Shown in pieces: positions 47,987 to 56,251 of a DNA stretch of 64,000 bases. Under the pieces are notes generated by a model, which did not search any database, was not told the origin of the DNA, and saw nothing but the letters and a program-made list of their open reading frames with translations. Within the stretch, counting starts at the first letter, position 1, and each line of letters starts with the position of its first letter. The position numbers were made by a program, and so were the translations under genes. Origin of the DNA: Streptomyces sp. NBC_01296 (GTDB taxonomy: Bacteria > Actinomycetota > Actinomycetes > Streptomycetales > Streptomycetaceae); assembly GCF_035984415.1 (NCBI RefSeq), contig NZ_CP130720.1, positions 930,001 through 994,000 of the forward strand. The letters run 5' to 3'.

Positions 47987-48852
47987 GCACCTCGATCCGC
48001 CGCGTCGGCATCGTCGGCGGCGGCCAGATGGGCGCCGGCATCGCCGAAGTCTGCGCCCGGGCCGGACTCGACACCCTCGTCGCCGAGTCGGACGCCACTG
48101 CCGCCCGCGCCGCCCGGGAACGCATCGCCGTATCCCTGGAACGGGCCGTCCAGCGCGGGAAGCTGGACCGGATCTCCACCGAGGACGCACAGGCCCGGCT
48201 CGCCTTCACCGGCGACCTCGACGACCTCGCCGACCGGCAGCTGGTCATCGAGGCCGTCACCGAGAACGCCGAGGTGAAGACCGGGATCTTCACCGCCCTC
48301 GACAAGATCGTGGAAGACCCGGGGGCCATCCTCGCCTCCAACACCTCCGCCATCCCGATCATGCGCCTGGGCATGGCCACCGGCCGCGCCGACCGCGTCC
48401 TCGGCCTGCACTTCTTCAACCCCGTACCGGTCCTGTCCCTGGTCGAGATCGTCTCCTCGCTCCACACCACGACGGACACCGTCGAAACGGTGGAGTCCTT
48501 CGTCCGGGACGTGCTCGGCAAGACCGCGATCCGCTCCCAGGACCGCTCCGGGTTCGTGGTCAACGCCCTCCTCGTCCCGTACCTGCTGTCGGCGATCAGG
48601 ATGGCCGAGTCCGGGTACGCGAGCGCGGCGGACATCGACGCCGGCATGGTGCTCGGCTGCGCCCACCCCATGGGCCCGCTCAAGCTCGCCGACCTCATCG
48701 GCCTGGACACCGTCGCCGCCATCGCCGAATCCCTCTACGCCGAGTTCAAGGAACCCCTCCACGCCCCGCCCCCGCTGCTCCGGCGGATGGTCCAGGCAGG
48801 GCTGCTCGGCCGCAAGAGCGGCCGCGGGTTCCACACGTACGACCGGGGCTGA
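47983..48852 (+). CDS. 3-hydroxybutyryl-CoA / 3-hydroxyacyl-CoA dehydrogenase
   Basis: 289 residues. NAD motif VGIVGGGQMGAGIAEVCARAG, ILASNTSAIPI, LHFFNPVPVLSLVEIV with the catalytic His, and the helical C-terminal domain DRSGFVVNALLVPYLLSAIRM, GCAHPMGPLKLADLIGLD. Coupled to aceB. It links short-chain acyl-CoA oxidation to the glyoxylate shunt. Confidence 0.95.
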   Translation: MSTSIRRVGIVGGGQMGAGIAEVCARAGLDTLVAESDATAARAARERIAVSLERAVQRGKLDRISTEDAQARLAFTGDLDDLADRQLVIEAVTENAEVKTGIFTALDKIVEDPGAILASNTSAIPIMRLGMATGRADRVLGLHFFNPVPVLSLVEIVSSLHTTTDTVETVESFVRDVLGKTAIRSQDRSGFVVNALLVPYLLSAIRMAESGYASAADIDAGMVLGCAHPMGPLKLADLIGLDTVAAIAESLYAEFKEPLHAPPPLLRRMVQAGLLGRKSGRGFHTYDRG

Positions 48853-48972
48853 GGGGCCCCGGTTCGCGGCCCGGGCTGAGGGTCCCGGCTGCTGGGGAAC
48901 GGCGGGGCGTGACGAGTGGTGTCGTCACGCCCCGCACGCGCGCGGGCTCCGGTCTGCAGGTTGAATCCGCAG

Positions 48973-49095
48973 ACGTCGGTGCACGTCAACACGCTGCTGA
49001 TGCAGGAGGCCCCGGCCGATCCGAAAGGGGCGGACAAGCTCACCGCCGCGGACCGCCGTGCGCTCTCCCCGCTGTTCTGGACGCATGCGAATCAG
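48973..49095 (+). pseudogene. Tn3-family transposase relic
   Basis: 41 residues in frame: SVHVNTLLMQEAPADPKGADKLTAADRRALSPLFWTHANQ match the C-terminal end of Tn3 transposases (VNTLLxQxxL ... LTxxDRRGLTPLFWxHVNPYG). Decayed: the VNPYG end is altered, and no upstream transposase or terminal repeat is seen. It sits in the gene-poor 370 bp after the glyoxylate operon. Confidence 0.75.
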
Positions 49096-49222
49096 TGGCC
49101 GGCTCCTCCACCTGTGACGGTGGGAGCAGGGTCATCCGGATGCCGCAGGCCAGGTACGGGCTGAACGGCGCCGCCAGGTTCGCGCCGACGGTCTCGGTTC
49201 AAGGACCGCGACCGGCGTCCCT

Positions 49223-50338
49223 TCACGCTATGAGCAGGCGGAGGCCGAGATCTTCCGCGTCGAGGTCGGCGAGGTCGCTGTTGCGCTCGGCCCACCGGCC
49301 GGAGTGGAGGTCGTCGCTGAGGCTTCGCACTGCCCGCTGCTCGGCCTCCGGCCCGACCCGCGTCCACACCGACATCGCACGGCGCACGTGCTCCTCCAGA
49401 TACGCCCCCGGTCGGCGCCAGTACGCTTCGAACAGACCGTCAGCGCAGTCCCACGGGACGGGCACCGGCTCAGCACGGGCGCCGATCGCGTCGGCCATCC
49501 CGGCAAGCGAGGGAAAATCTGCGAGGACTGCGGCGAACTCGGGCAGGTAGTCGCGGGTAAGCCAGAACCGGTCCCGCCATCCGGGCTCGTCGGTGTCGAA
49601 CGTGAGCACCACCACGCGGTGGGCCACGCGGCGCATCTCGCGCAGCCCCGCCATCGGGTCCCCCCAGTGGTGAACGGTGGAGACGGCCATCGCGACGTCG
49701 AAGGACTGGTCCTCGAAGGGCAGGCTCTCCGCGGCGGCGGCCACGCACGGCGCCGAGCCGGCGGGCCGCTGCCCCCGCATGACCGCCGACGGCTCCACGG
49801 CAGTCACGTCACGATCAGCAGGCTCGTAGGAGCCGGTGCCGGCCCCGACGTTCAGTACCGTCTGCGCGTCCCCGAGCGCGTCCAAGATCTGCGCGGCGAA
49901 CCGCGGCTCGGTACACCGTGTCGTGGTGTAGGCGCCGCCGATCGCGTCGTACAGCCGTGCACCGAGCATCTCCAGTTGCTCCTCCGGTGTCACCTTCAGT
50001 CCCTTCGCCCGTGTCTCAAGTTCCCTGTCGATGGCCGCCACCATGGCGTCAGCGCGATCACGCCGCTCCAGCAGCAGGCCGCGCAGTCGGCGCAGGTGCG
50101 CGACCGCGTCGGTGGACGAGTCGCCAACCAGTTCCGCAATCTCCCGCAGCCCGAAGCCCAGCCGCCGGTAGGCCAGCGCCTCCCTCAGCCGCTCCACGTC
50201 GCCCGCCGAGTAGGCCCGGTACCCGGCCGCGGTCCGCGCCGACGGACGCACGAGTCCGATCTCGTCGTAGTGATGCAGCGTGCGGACGCTCACCCCGGCC
50301 AGTTCGGCCACGCGTCCCACGGTCCAGTGATCCTCCAC
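49223..50338 (-). CDS. MerR regulator fused to a SAM-dependent methyltransferase
   Basis: 371 residues if translated leaderless from GTG 50338; ATG 50350 overlaps the -10 box. Residues 1-120: MerR wing-helix (VGRVAELAGVSVRTLHHYDEIGLVRPS, GYRAYSAGDVERL) and coiled coil ending LKVTPEEQLEMLG, as in TipA-type activators. Instead of a TipAS ligand domain, a class I methyltransferase follows from about residue 130: TVLNVGAGTGSYE, AVEPSAVMRGQRP, ESLPFEDQSFD, REMRRVAHRVVVLTFD. The methyltransferase is a paralogue of the one at 31937. A sensor or self-contained modification switch is possible. Confidence 0.85.
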   Translation of the reverse strand: MEDHWTVGRVAELAGVSVRTLHHYDEIGLVRPSARTAAGYRAYSAGDVERLREALAYRRLGFGLREIAELVGDSSTDAVAHLRRLRGLLLERRDRADAMVAAIDRELETRAKGLKVTPEEQLEMLGARLYDAIGGAYTTTRCTEPRFAAQILDALGDAQTVLNVGAGTGSYEPADRDVTAVEPSAVMRGQRPAGSAPCVAAAAESLPFEDQSFDVAMAVSTVHHWGDPMAGLREMRRVAHRVVVLTFDTDEPGWRDRFWLTRDYLPEFAAVLADFPSLAGMADAIGARAEPVPVPWDCADGLFEAYWRRPGAYLEEHVRRAMSVWTRVGPEAEQRAVRSLSDDLHSGRWAERNSDLADLDAEDLGLRLLIA

Positions 50339-50345
50339 GGGACCG

Positions 50346-50376
50346 ACCATGCAGCCTGACGTCACGTGAGGGTCAA
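50346..50376 (-). promoter_or_regulatory. MerR-type promoter with 19-bp spacer and dyad
   Basis: Minus strand: -35 TTGACC (50371-50376), 19-bp spacer holding the near-dyad CCTCACGTGACGTCAGG (50355-50371), and -10 CATGGT (50346-50351). The over-long spacer is the mark of MerR-activated promoters. The GTG at 50338 lies 7 bp past the -10, so the transcript is probably leaderless. The gap from here to 50757 shows no gene. Confidence 0.65.
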
Positions 50377-50757
50377 GAGCCTCACTCGCGGCGGCAAGCG
50401 CCGACGCGAAGCAGCGGTCCGAGGCGACTCCTGCAAGCCTTCTGGCAAGTCCAGCCGCCGTCCACGTGCTGGCCGGTCCATCGGCTGTCGGCGGAGTCGT
50501 TTTGGGATCGAATTTGAGCCAAACCCGACCAGAATGATCGTTTCCTTCCCGCAACCCTGCTCTGATCGTGGCCGAAGACAACCGCACGGGGTTGCAGATC
50601 GGCCACAGTGGGAAGGTTTGGTGCGCCAAATGGCGAGAATTGCTCGATGTTCGTCCCCGTGGCAGTAGCGGATCGGTGCAGGGTTTCCTTCGAAGGGCAG
50701 CCCGCTCGCGCTTGTGGTCCGCACACTGATGTGCGCCGAAAGGGAGGTAGGGATCCC

Positions 50758-51840
50758 ATGAAAGTGCAGGACATCGAACTTCCCATACCGCGGATGCCGT
50801 ACCCGGTGCGGCTGAATCCGTACCTGCCGGTCCTGCGCCAGGAGACCGAGACGTGGGCGCGTGAGATGGGCATGCTGGCCGGCGACGAAACGCCGTCGGA
50901 CCGGCCGATATGGACCCGGTCCCAGTTCCATGCCATGGCTGTCGACCAGCTGACCGCGTGGACCCTCCCTGACGCCTCGCTCCTCGGCCTCCGGCTCAAT
51001 CACCGGTTCAACCTCTGGGCTCTGGCCTGGGACGACTACTTCGCCTCCGCCTTCAAGCAGACGGGCGACCTCGCGGGCGCGCAGGCCTTCACCGCCCGTC
51101 TCCATGCCTTCCTGCCTGCGGAACCGGGAGCCCGGTTGCCGGAGTCGGTCAATGCCGTCGAGAAGGGGTTGGCCGACCTCCAGCAACGCCTGTTCCCGCC
51201 GAGACTCGCGCACTGGAGACAGCGGCTCAACAGGGCGCTAGCACGTTACATCGACGCCGGAGTCCAGGAACTGGTCAACAGCCGCTCCGGCCGCGTCCCC
51301 GACCTCATCGAGTACGCGCAGTTCCGCCGTGAGAGCTTCGCCGCGTACACCGCCCCCTACTCCGTCGAGCTCGCCACCGGCGCCCGGATCCCCGAGCAGA
51401 TCCGGCACACCCGGCCCGTCTGCGCTCTCCTCGACGCCTTCATGGACTACATGGGCCTGGCGAACGACATCGCCTCCTACCAGCGGGAAGTCCACGACGA
51501 GTACGACGTCAACAACCTCGTCGTCGTCCTCGCGACGTCTCGGGGCAGCACCGTCCAGGAGGCGATGCACGCCGCCGCGGATCTGGTGACCGCCCGGCTG
51601 CGCCACTTCGAGCACCTCGTGCAGAGCGAACTGCCCCCACTCGTCCAGCGAGCCGGACTGGACCAGGGCGAACGGATCGAGCTGGAGGCCTGGCTCCGCG
51701 GTGCGAGGAGTTTCCTGTCCGGGCTCCACGCCTGGTACACCGGGGCACCCCGCTACGCCCCCGTGAGCGGTTCCGTACCGGAGCAGCGGAAGGCCGGCGC
51801 CACGGTGCCCGCCCGCGCGCGGCATCCCTCGGCGTCGTAA
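50758..51840 (+). CDS. Class I terpene synthase
   Basis: 360 residues from ATG 50758 (GGGAGG 9-10 bp upstream). The NSE metal motif NDIASYQREVHDE around residue 240 and a C-terminal PRY (RY pair) support the family. The first Asp-rich motif reads LAWDDYFASAF near residue 93: two Asp, but the usual third acidic residue is Ala. Product unknown; probably a sesqui- or diterpene. Convergent with the conservon P450. Confidence 0.9.
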   Translation: MKVQDIELPIPRMPYPVRLNPYLPVLRQETETWAREMGMLAGDETPSDRPIWTRSQFHAMAVDQLTAWTLPDASLLGLRLNHRFNLWALAWDDYFASAFKQTGDLAGAQAFTARLHAFLPAEPGARLPESVNAVEKGLADLQQRLFPPRLAHWRQRLNRALARYIDAGVQELVNSRSGRVPDLIEYAQFRRESFAAYTAPYSVELATGARIPEQIRHTRPVCALLDAFMDYMGLANDIASYQREVHDEYDVNNLVVVLATSRGSTVQEAMHAAADLVTARLRHFEHLVQSELPPLVQRAGLDQGERIELEAWLRGARSFLSGLHAWYTGAPRYAPVSGSVPEQRKAGATVPARARHPSAS

Positions 51841-51848
51841 GGCACCAG

Positions 51849-51890
51849 GACGCGGGGTCGGGGGACGCGGGGTCGGGACGCGGGGTCGGG
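51849..51890. repeat. Three tandem units of about 14 bp (gacgcggggtcggg)
   Basis: Three near-identical copies right after the terpene synthase stop, followed at once by the bidirectional terminator. Confidence 0.8.
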
Positions 51891-51896
51891 AACGAA

Positions 51897-51936
51897 CCGA
51901 GGGGCCGGCGAACCATGTGGTCCGCCGGCCCCTCGG
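51897..51936. terminator. Stem-loop between terpene synthase and conservon P450
   Basis: Perfect 14-bp arms (51897-51910 and 51923-51936), 12-nt loop, between two convergent stops; likely serves both. Confidence 0.8.
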
Positions 51937-51969
51937 CCGTGGGCTCGGCGCTGATGCGCCGTACCGGGC

Positions 51970-53394
51970 CTATCGCATCCGCAGGAACCGCCTCAGCCGC
52001 GCCCGCCACGAGACGCGGGGTACGGAATCCGGCATGCGCGGTGCCATGGGCATCCCGGTGGTCGGCGGGGGCGGCGCCGGCAAGGGAGTCGCCCGCAGCT
52101 CACGGGCTTCACGAGGACGGGCGGCGAACTTCACGGGCAGCGCCGTCAGATGCCGGGCCCAGGTCGAGGAACGCCAGGTGAGCTCGGACTCGTGGACGGC
52201 CAGGCTGATGTCGGGCAGCCGGGTGAGCAGGATGTCGATGCCGGTATCGGCGATGACACGGCCGATGTCCTGGCCGGGGCACTCGTGGGCGCCCGCGCTG
52301 AAGGACAGGTGCGCGCGGTTGTGGTGCACGCGGGTCGAGGGGTCCCGGCGGACCGCCTGATCGACATTGCCGGCGGCCAGGCCGAGCAGCAGCATGTCCC
52401 CCGCCTTGATCTCCTGCCCTCCGAGCGTGGTGTCACCGGTGGCCCATCGGCCCGGGCACACCATCAGCGGCGGCTCGTCCCACAGCACCTGCTCCACCGC
52501 TTCGGGCAGGGTCATCTGGCCACCGGCCAACGACCCGCGGAACCGCGGGTCGGTGACCGACATCCGCAGCACGTTGGCCATGAGGTTGGCGGTGGTCTCG
52601 TAGCCCGCGAGCAGGATGAGGCGCAGGTGGTGCTGCACCTCCTCGTCGCTGAGACCGGCCGGGTGGGCCATCAGCACGGATGCGATGTCCTGCCCGGGCA
52701 GGAGACGCTTGGCGGCGACGAGCTCCTTGAGGGTCTCCAGCACATAGGCGTTGCTGGCGAGCGACGTCTCGGTGGCCTTGAAGAGGTCCCGGGCGGCGTG
52801 GACGAGCTTGGGGCCGTCCTCGTCCGGCATGCCGAGCAGGTGGGTGAGGACGAGCATCGGCAGGGGCTCGGCGAACTCACCGACCAGCTCCGTCCCGCCG
52901 CTCTCACTGAACCTGTCGATCAACTGGTGTGCGAAGCGGGTGATGTGACGGCGGATCCCGCGCTGGTCGAACTGGTTGAGTCCGGCGGTGACGGCGCCGC
53001 GCAGGCGCTGGTGCTCCTCGCCGTCCGCGCACACGCAGTCGGGACGCCAGCCGATCATCGGCACGAGCGGCGAGGTCTCCGGGTCGATCTCGCCGCTCCT
53101 CCAGCCGTGCCAGGTGCGGGGGTCGCGGGAGAACTGGGTGGAGCGGGTGGCCACGTCGCGGTTCTCGAGGTACCCCAGGACGAGCCAGGCTCGTACGTCC
53201 CCTTCGAGCAGGACGGGCGCCACCGGACCGTGCTCGGCTCTCAGCTTCTCGTACAGCCCCATGGGATCGGTCTCGGCAGCGGCGCCGTGGAGCCGGGTCA
53301 CTCCCCCGGCGCCCGTGGCGGTGTGGGCCGGGCAACCCGGGGGCGGGACGAGCCCCGGTTCGGTCGTGGCGCGGTCGGCGGGCGGAACGGTCAT
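51970..53394 (-). CDS. cvnE: Conservon cytochrome P450 (CvnE)
   Basis: 474 residues; ATG overlaps the cvnD stop by four bases. ExxR region is unusual for helix K (EAVEQVLWDEPPLMVCPGRW); I-helix LILLAGYETTANLM; heme loop FSAGAHECPGQDIGR with the Cys ligand. A basic/Pro-rich tail (RARLRRFLRMR) extends the C-terminus. Fits CYP157/CYP154-type conservon P450s, in which the EXXR motif is also altered. Substrate unknown; the neighbouring terpene synthase is an attractive source. Confidence 0.9.
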   Translation of the reverse strand: MTVPPADRATTEPGLVPPPGCPAHTATGAGGVTRLHGAAAETDPMGLYEKLRAEHGPVAPVLLEGDVRAWLVLGYLENRDVATRSTQFSRDPRTWHGWRSGEIDPETSPLVPMIGWRPDCVCADGEEHQRLRGAVTAGLNQFDQRGIRRHITRFAHQLIDRFSESGGTELVGEFAEPLPMLVLTHLLGMPDEDGPKLVHAARDLFKATETSLASNAYVLETLKELVAAKRLLPGQDIASVLMAHPAGLSDEEVQHHLRLILLAGYETTANLMANVLRMSVTDPRFRGSLAGGQMTLPEAVEQVLWDEPPLMVCPGRWATGDTTLGGQEIKAGDMLLLGLAAGNVDQAVRRDPSTRVHHNRAHLSFSAGAHECPGQDIGRVIADTGIDILLTRLPDISLAVHESELTWRSSTWARHLTALPVKFAARPREARELRATPLPAPPPPTTGMPMAPRMPDSVPRVSWRARLRRFLRMR

Positions 53395-54014
53395 GCTGAC
53401 TCCTGGGCGGCGGCGAGGGTGCACAGGTAGCCCATCAGCGAGAGCAGGGCGTCGCGGCAGGACGATCGGTCGCGCGCGTCACAGGTCACGATGGGCACGG
53501 ATTCGTTGAGGTCCAGAGCGGTCCGCAGAGCTGTCAGCGGATGCTGCGGGGCCTCGGGGAAGGAGTTGACGGCCACGACGAAGGGGACGCGGCGGTCTTC
53601 CAGGCGGGTGATGATCTCGAAGCAGACTTCGATCCTGCGGGTGTCGACGAGGACCACGGCGCCGAGCGCGCCTTCGAAGATGCCGTTCCAAAGGAACCAG
53701 AAGCGCTCCTGGCCCGGTGTCCCGAAGAGATAGAGGATCAGCTCCTCGTTGATGCTGATGCGGCCGAAGTCCATCGCAACGGTGGTGGTGTTCTTGCCCT
53801 CGGCCCCGGGATTGTAGTCGATCCCGACGCCGGCCTGCGTCATGGTCTCTTCGGTCGTCAGGGGCGAGATCTCGCTCACCGCCCCGACCATCGTCGTCTT
53901 GCCGACCCCGAAGCCGCCGACAATCACCACCTTGACGCCCCTGGCGCCGTGCGGCAGCAGCACGTCGGTGCCGCGGGGGCCCGCGGCGGGTACGTCAGAG
54001 ATTGCGTAGTCCAT
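53391..54014 (-). CDS. cvnD: Conservon small GTPase (CvnD)
   Basis: 207 residues. P-loop VGGFGVGKTTMVGAV near residue 35, switch region TTTVAMDFGRI, G3-like LFGTPGQERFWFLW, and AVNSFP in place of NKxD. This is the Rab/MglA-like GTPase of conservons. It overlaps cvnC by 20 bp and cvnE by four, so all are one transcript. Confidence 0.95.
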   Translation of the reverse strand: MDYAISDVPAAGPRGTDVLLPHGARGVKVVIVGGFGVGKTTMVGAVSEISPLTTEETMTQAGVGIDYNPGAEGKNTTTVAMDFGRISINEELILYLFGTPGQERFWFLWNGIFEGALGAVVLVDTRRIEVCFEIITRLEDRRVPFVVAVNSFPEAPQHPLTALRTALDLNESVPIVTCDARDRSSCRDALLSLMGYLCTLAAAQESA

Positions 54015-54351
54015 GGATCACCGCCTCCAGAAGGCCGAGTTCGGGGACCGCAGCGACAGGAACCGGGGCGATCGCCTCGACCCGCTCGTCCTCGACGAGC
54101 TGGGAGAGCAGCGCCGTGAGGACGCTGAACGGCAGACTGAGATACGCGGATATCTCGGCCACCGACAGCGGGTACTGGCACATGGCGAGGATCGCCGCCT
54201 GCTCGGGCTGCATCGCGGGTTCGGGTACGGACCTCGATGTGATGAGGGTGACCAGGTTGAAGGCCTTGGCCGACGAACCGGGGCCACCGGAGATGACATA
54301 GAGCGGTACGGGACTGCCTTCGTCCCATGCGCCGTAGTGCTCTGACGTCAC
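53995..54351 (-). CDS. cvnC: Conservon DUF742 protein (CvnC)
   Basis: 118 residues: PLYVISGGPGSSAKAFNLVTLI, then a winged-helix-like stretch QAAILAMCQYPLSVAEISAYLSLPFSVLTALLSQLVEDE, the DUF742 pattern. Adapter between the sensor kinase-like CvnA and the GTPase. Stop overlaps cvnD; start overlaps the cvnB stop. Confidence 0.95.
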   Translation of the reverse strand: MTSEHYGAWDEGSPVPLYVISGGPGSSAKAFNLVTLITSRSVPEPAMQPEQAAILAMCQYPLSVAEISAYLSLPFSVLTALLSQLVEDERVEAIAPVPVAAVPELGLLEAVIHGLRNL

Positions 54352-54755
54352 ATCGCCTGCCCTACGTCATCACGAGGGGGGCTTGTCATGTGCTGGCCGA
54401 TCCTGAACACGAGCGTACGCATGCGGTCGCCCAGGAGCCCCGCGTCCACCTCCTCATCGGCCAGTACCGCGAGGTAGGCCCCGGGTCCGGCCGCCATCAG
54501 GGAGAAGTACCCGCCGTCGACCTCGATCCCGACCATGCGCGTCGAGCCGTCTCCGTGGGGGAACTTCTGCGCGATGGCCCTCGCCAGGCTCTGCATCCCC
54601 GAGCAGGCGGCGGCGATCGCGTCAGCGGTGTCGGTCTCCGTGTTCGCTTGACCGATGCACAGACCGTCCGACGAGAGCGCGACCACGTGTCGCACGTAGG
54701 GGACGCTGGACGCGAGCTCCTTGAGCATCCAGTCCATGTTGGGCAGTGGCGTCAC
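54348..54755 (-). CDS. cvnB: Conservon Roadblock/LC7 protein (CvnB)
   Basis: 135 residues, GTG start, two bases after the cvnA stop. Roadblock fold with NMDWMLKELASSVPYVRHVVALSSDGL and GYFSLMAAGPGAYLAVLADEEVD; probable GTPase-activating or scaffolding partner of CvnD. Confidence 0.95.
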   Translation of the reverse strand: MTPLPNMDWMLKELASSVPYVRHVVALSSDGLCIGQANTETDTADAIAAACSGMQSLARAIAQKFPHGDGSTRMVGIEVDGGYFSLMAAGPGAYLAVLADEEVDAGLLGDRMRTLVFRIGQHMTSPPRDDVGQAM

Positions 54756-54757
54756 GG

Positions 54758-56251
54758 TTATTCATCCTCATCTGATGGCTCGCTGGGCTGGCGGGGCTGG
54801 CTGGAAGGGCCGGTGCCCGATCTCTTCTCGCCGTTGAACGCCTCCCACATCAGGCCCGGCTGCCGGGCCGCGCCGGCCGATCCGGGGGAGGCGGTCGGGG
54901 CAGTGGGAGGAGGGGGGCTGGTGCGGACGACCGGTGTCGGGACGGGCGATTCCCGTCGCCGCTGCGGCAGCCCGTTCGCGCTCTGCCTGACCTCGACGGG
55001 CTCGCGCGTCATCGTCGGCTTCGGCACGACCGGAGCGCCCATGCGCTTCGGCGCGAACGGTTGGACTTTCTGGGGCTGTTGCTCGACCGTGGTGATCAGG
55101 CGCCGCGGGACGAGCACCACGGCCCGTACTCCTCCGTAGGCGGAGGGGCGAAGATCGACCTCGAGGCCGTTCTCACGGGCCAGCCTGCTGACGACGGGCA
55201 GGCCGAGCTGCGTCGCCTCGCCCAGGTCGGCCAGGTCCAGGCTGGAGGACGCCTGTGCCATCACGCGGTCGATGCGCTGCCGGACCTCCTCGGTGAGCCC
55301 GACCCCGCGGTCCTCGATCTCGATGGCGATGCCGGACGGCACCTCGCTCGCGCTCACCTCGACCGGGGTGTGCGGCGGCGAGAACGTCGTGGCGTTGTCG
55401 AGCAGTTCGGCGAGCAGGTGGATCAAGGGCTCGGCTCCCGGACCGACGACGGCGACCTCCGTCACCGACTGCAGCTTCACCCGGGGATAGTCCACGATGC
55501 GCGACATGGCGCCCCGTACGACGTCATAGAGCGGGATCGCTTTCGACCACTGACGGCCGGGCCGGGCGTCGCCGAGGACGGCGACGCTGGCCGCAAGGCG
55601 CCCGATCAGGGCGTTGCGATGGTCGATGGCCTGCAGGCCGTGGGAGACGACGAGATCCGTACCGTGCAGGATCTGCATGTCACGGAGGTCCTTGGCGAGC
55701 TGGTGCACGATCGCCTGGACCCGGCGCGCGATCGCCACCAGGGCCCGCTGCGAGGAGTCCCGCGTCCGCTCCTCGGCCTCCACCGCTTCCAGGAGCGTCC
55801 GCAGAGCCGCCCGGAGGGCTTCGGCGAAGTCGCTGTCGAGATGCTCCCCGAACGTGACGGCCTGCAGGATCTCCGCAGCAGGGTCGCCCTTCTGCATACG
55901 GGCGACGGCCGCGGGGAGCAGCTCTTCGGCGAGCCACACCATGGTGGCCCGCTGATCGGACAGGCGCCCGAACAGTGCTGCTTCGCGTTGCGCGTAGTAC
56001 TGCTGTACCTCGGCAGTCACCCGCGCGTACCGGGTCTGCTCCGCCGCGCGCGCCCGGCGTGCCGTCTCCGCCGAGGTGATGGCCGTCAGGACGACCGCGA
56101 CGAGACCGCACCAGGCAACCGGCGTACGTATCTGCGCGGGGACGGAGACCAGCGCTATGCCGCAGGCCCCGGCCAGAAGGCCGGGAGGGATGAGCCATGC
56201 CGGAGCCATTGCACGTGGCAAGCCTCCGGGGGTTGAACCGGTACGAACCAT
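54758..56251 (-). CDS. cvnA: Conservon sensor kinase-like protein (CvnA)
   Basis: 497 residues from ATG 56251 (AGGGA 7 bp upstream). Two TM helices (about 18-38 and 42-60), a cytoplasmic helical region resembling nitrate/sulfonate sensing kinases, and an HATPase_c domain with LLAELLDNATTFSPPHTPV and EIEDRGVGL. No phospho-acceptor His box is obvious and no response regulator follows, as in other conservons. The C-terminal 110 residues are Pro/Arg/Ser-rich. Confidence 0.93.
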   Translation of the reverse strand: MVRTGSTPGGLPRAMAPAWLIPPGLLAGACGIALVSVPAQIRTPVAWCGLVAVVLTAITSAETARRARAAEQTRYARVTAEVQQYYAQREAALFGRLSDQRATMVWLAEELLPAAVARMQKGDPAAEILQAVTFGEHLDSDFAEALRAALRTLLEAVEAEERTRDSSQRALVAIARRVQAIVHQLAKDLRDMQILHGTDLVVSHGLQAIDHRNALIGRLAASVAVLGDARPGRQWSKAIPLYDVVRGAMSRIVDYPRVKLQSVTEVAVVGPGAEPLIHLLAELLDNATTFSPPHTPVEVSASEVPSGIAIEIEDRGVGLTEEVRQRIDRVMAQASSSLDLADLGEATQLGLPVVSRLARENGLEVDLRPSAYGGVRAVVLVPRRLITTVEQQPQKVQPFAPKRMGAPVVPKPTMTREPVEVRQSANGLPQRRRESPVPTPVVRTSPPPPTAPTASPGSAGAARQPGLMWEAFNGEKRSGTGPSSQPRQPSEPSDEDE

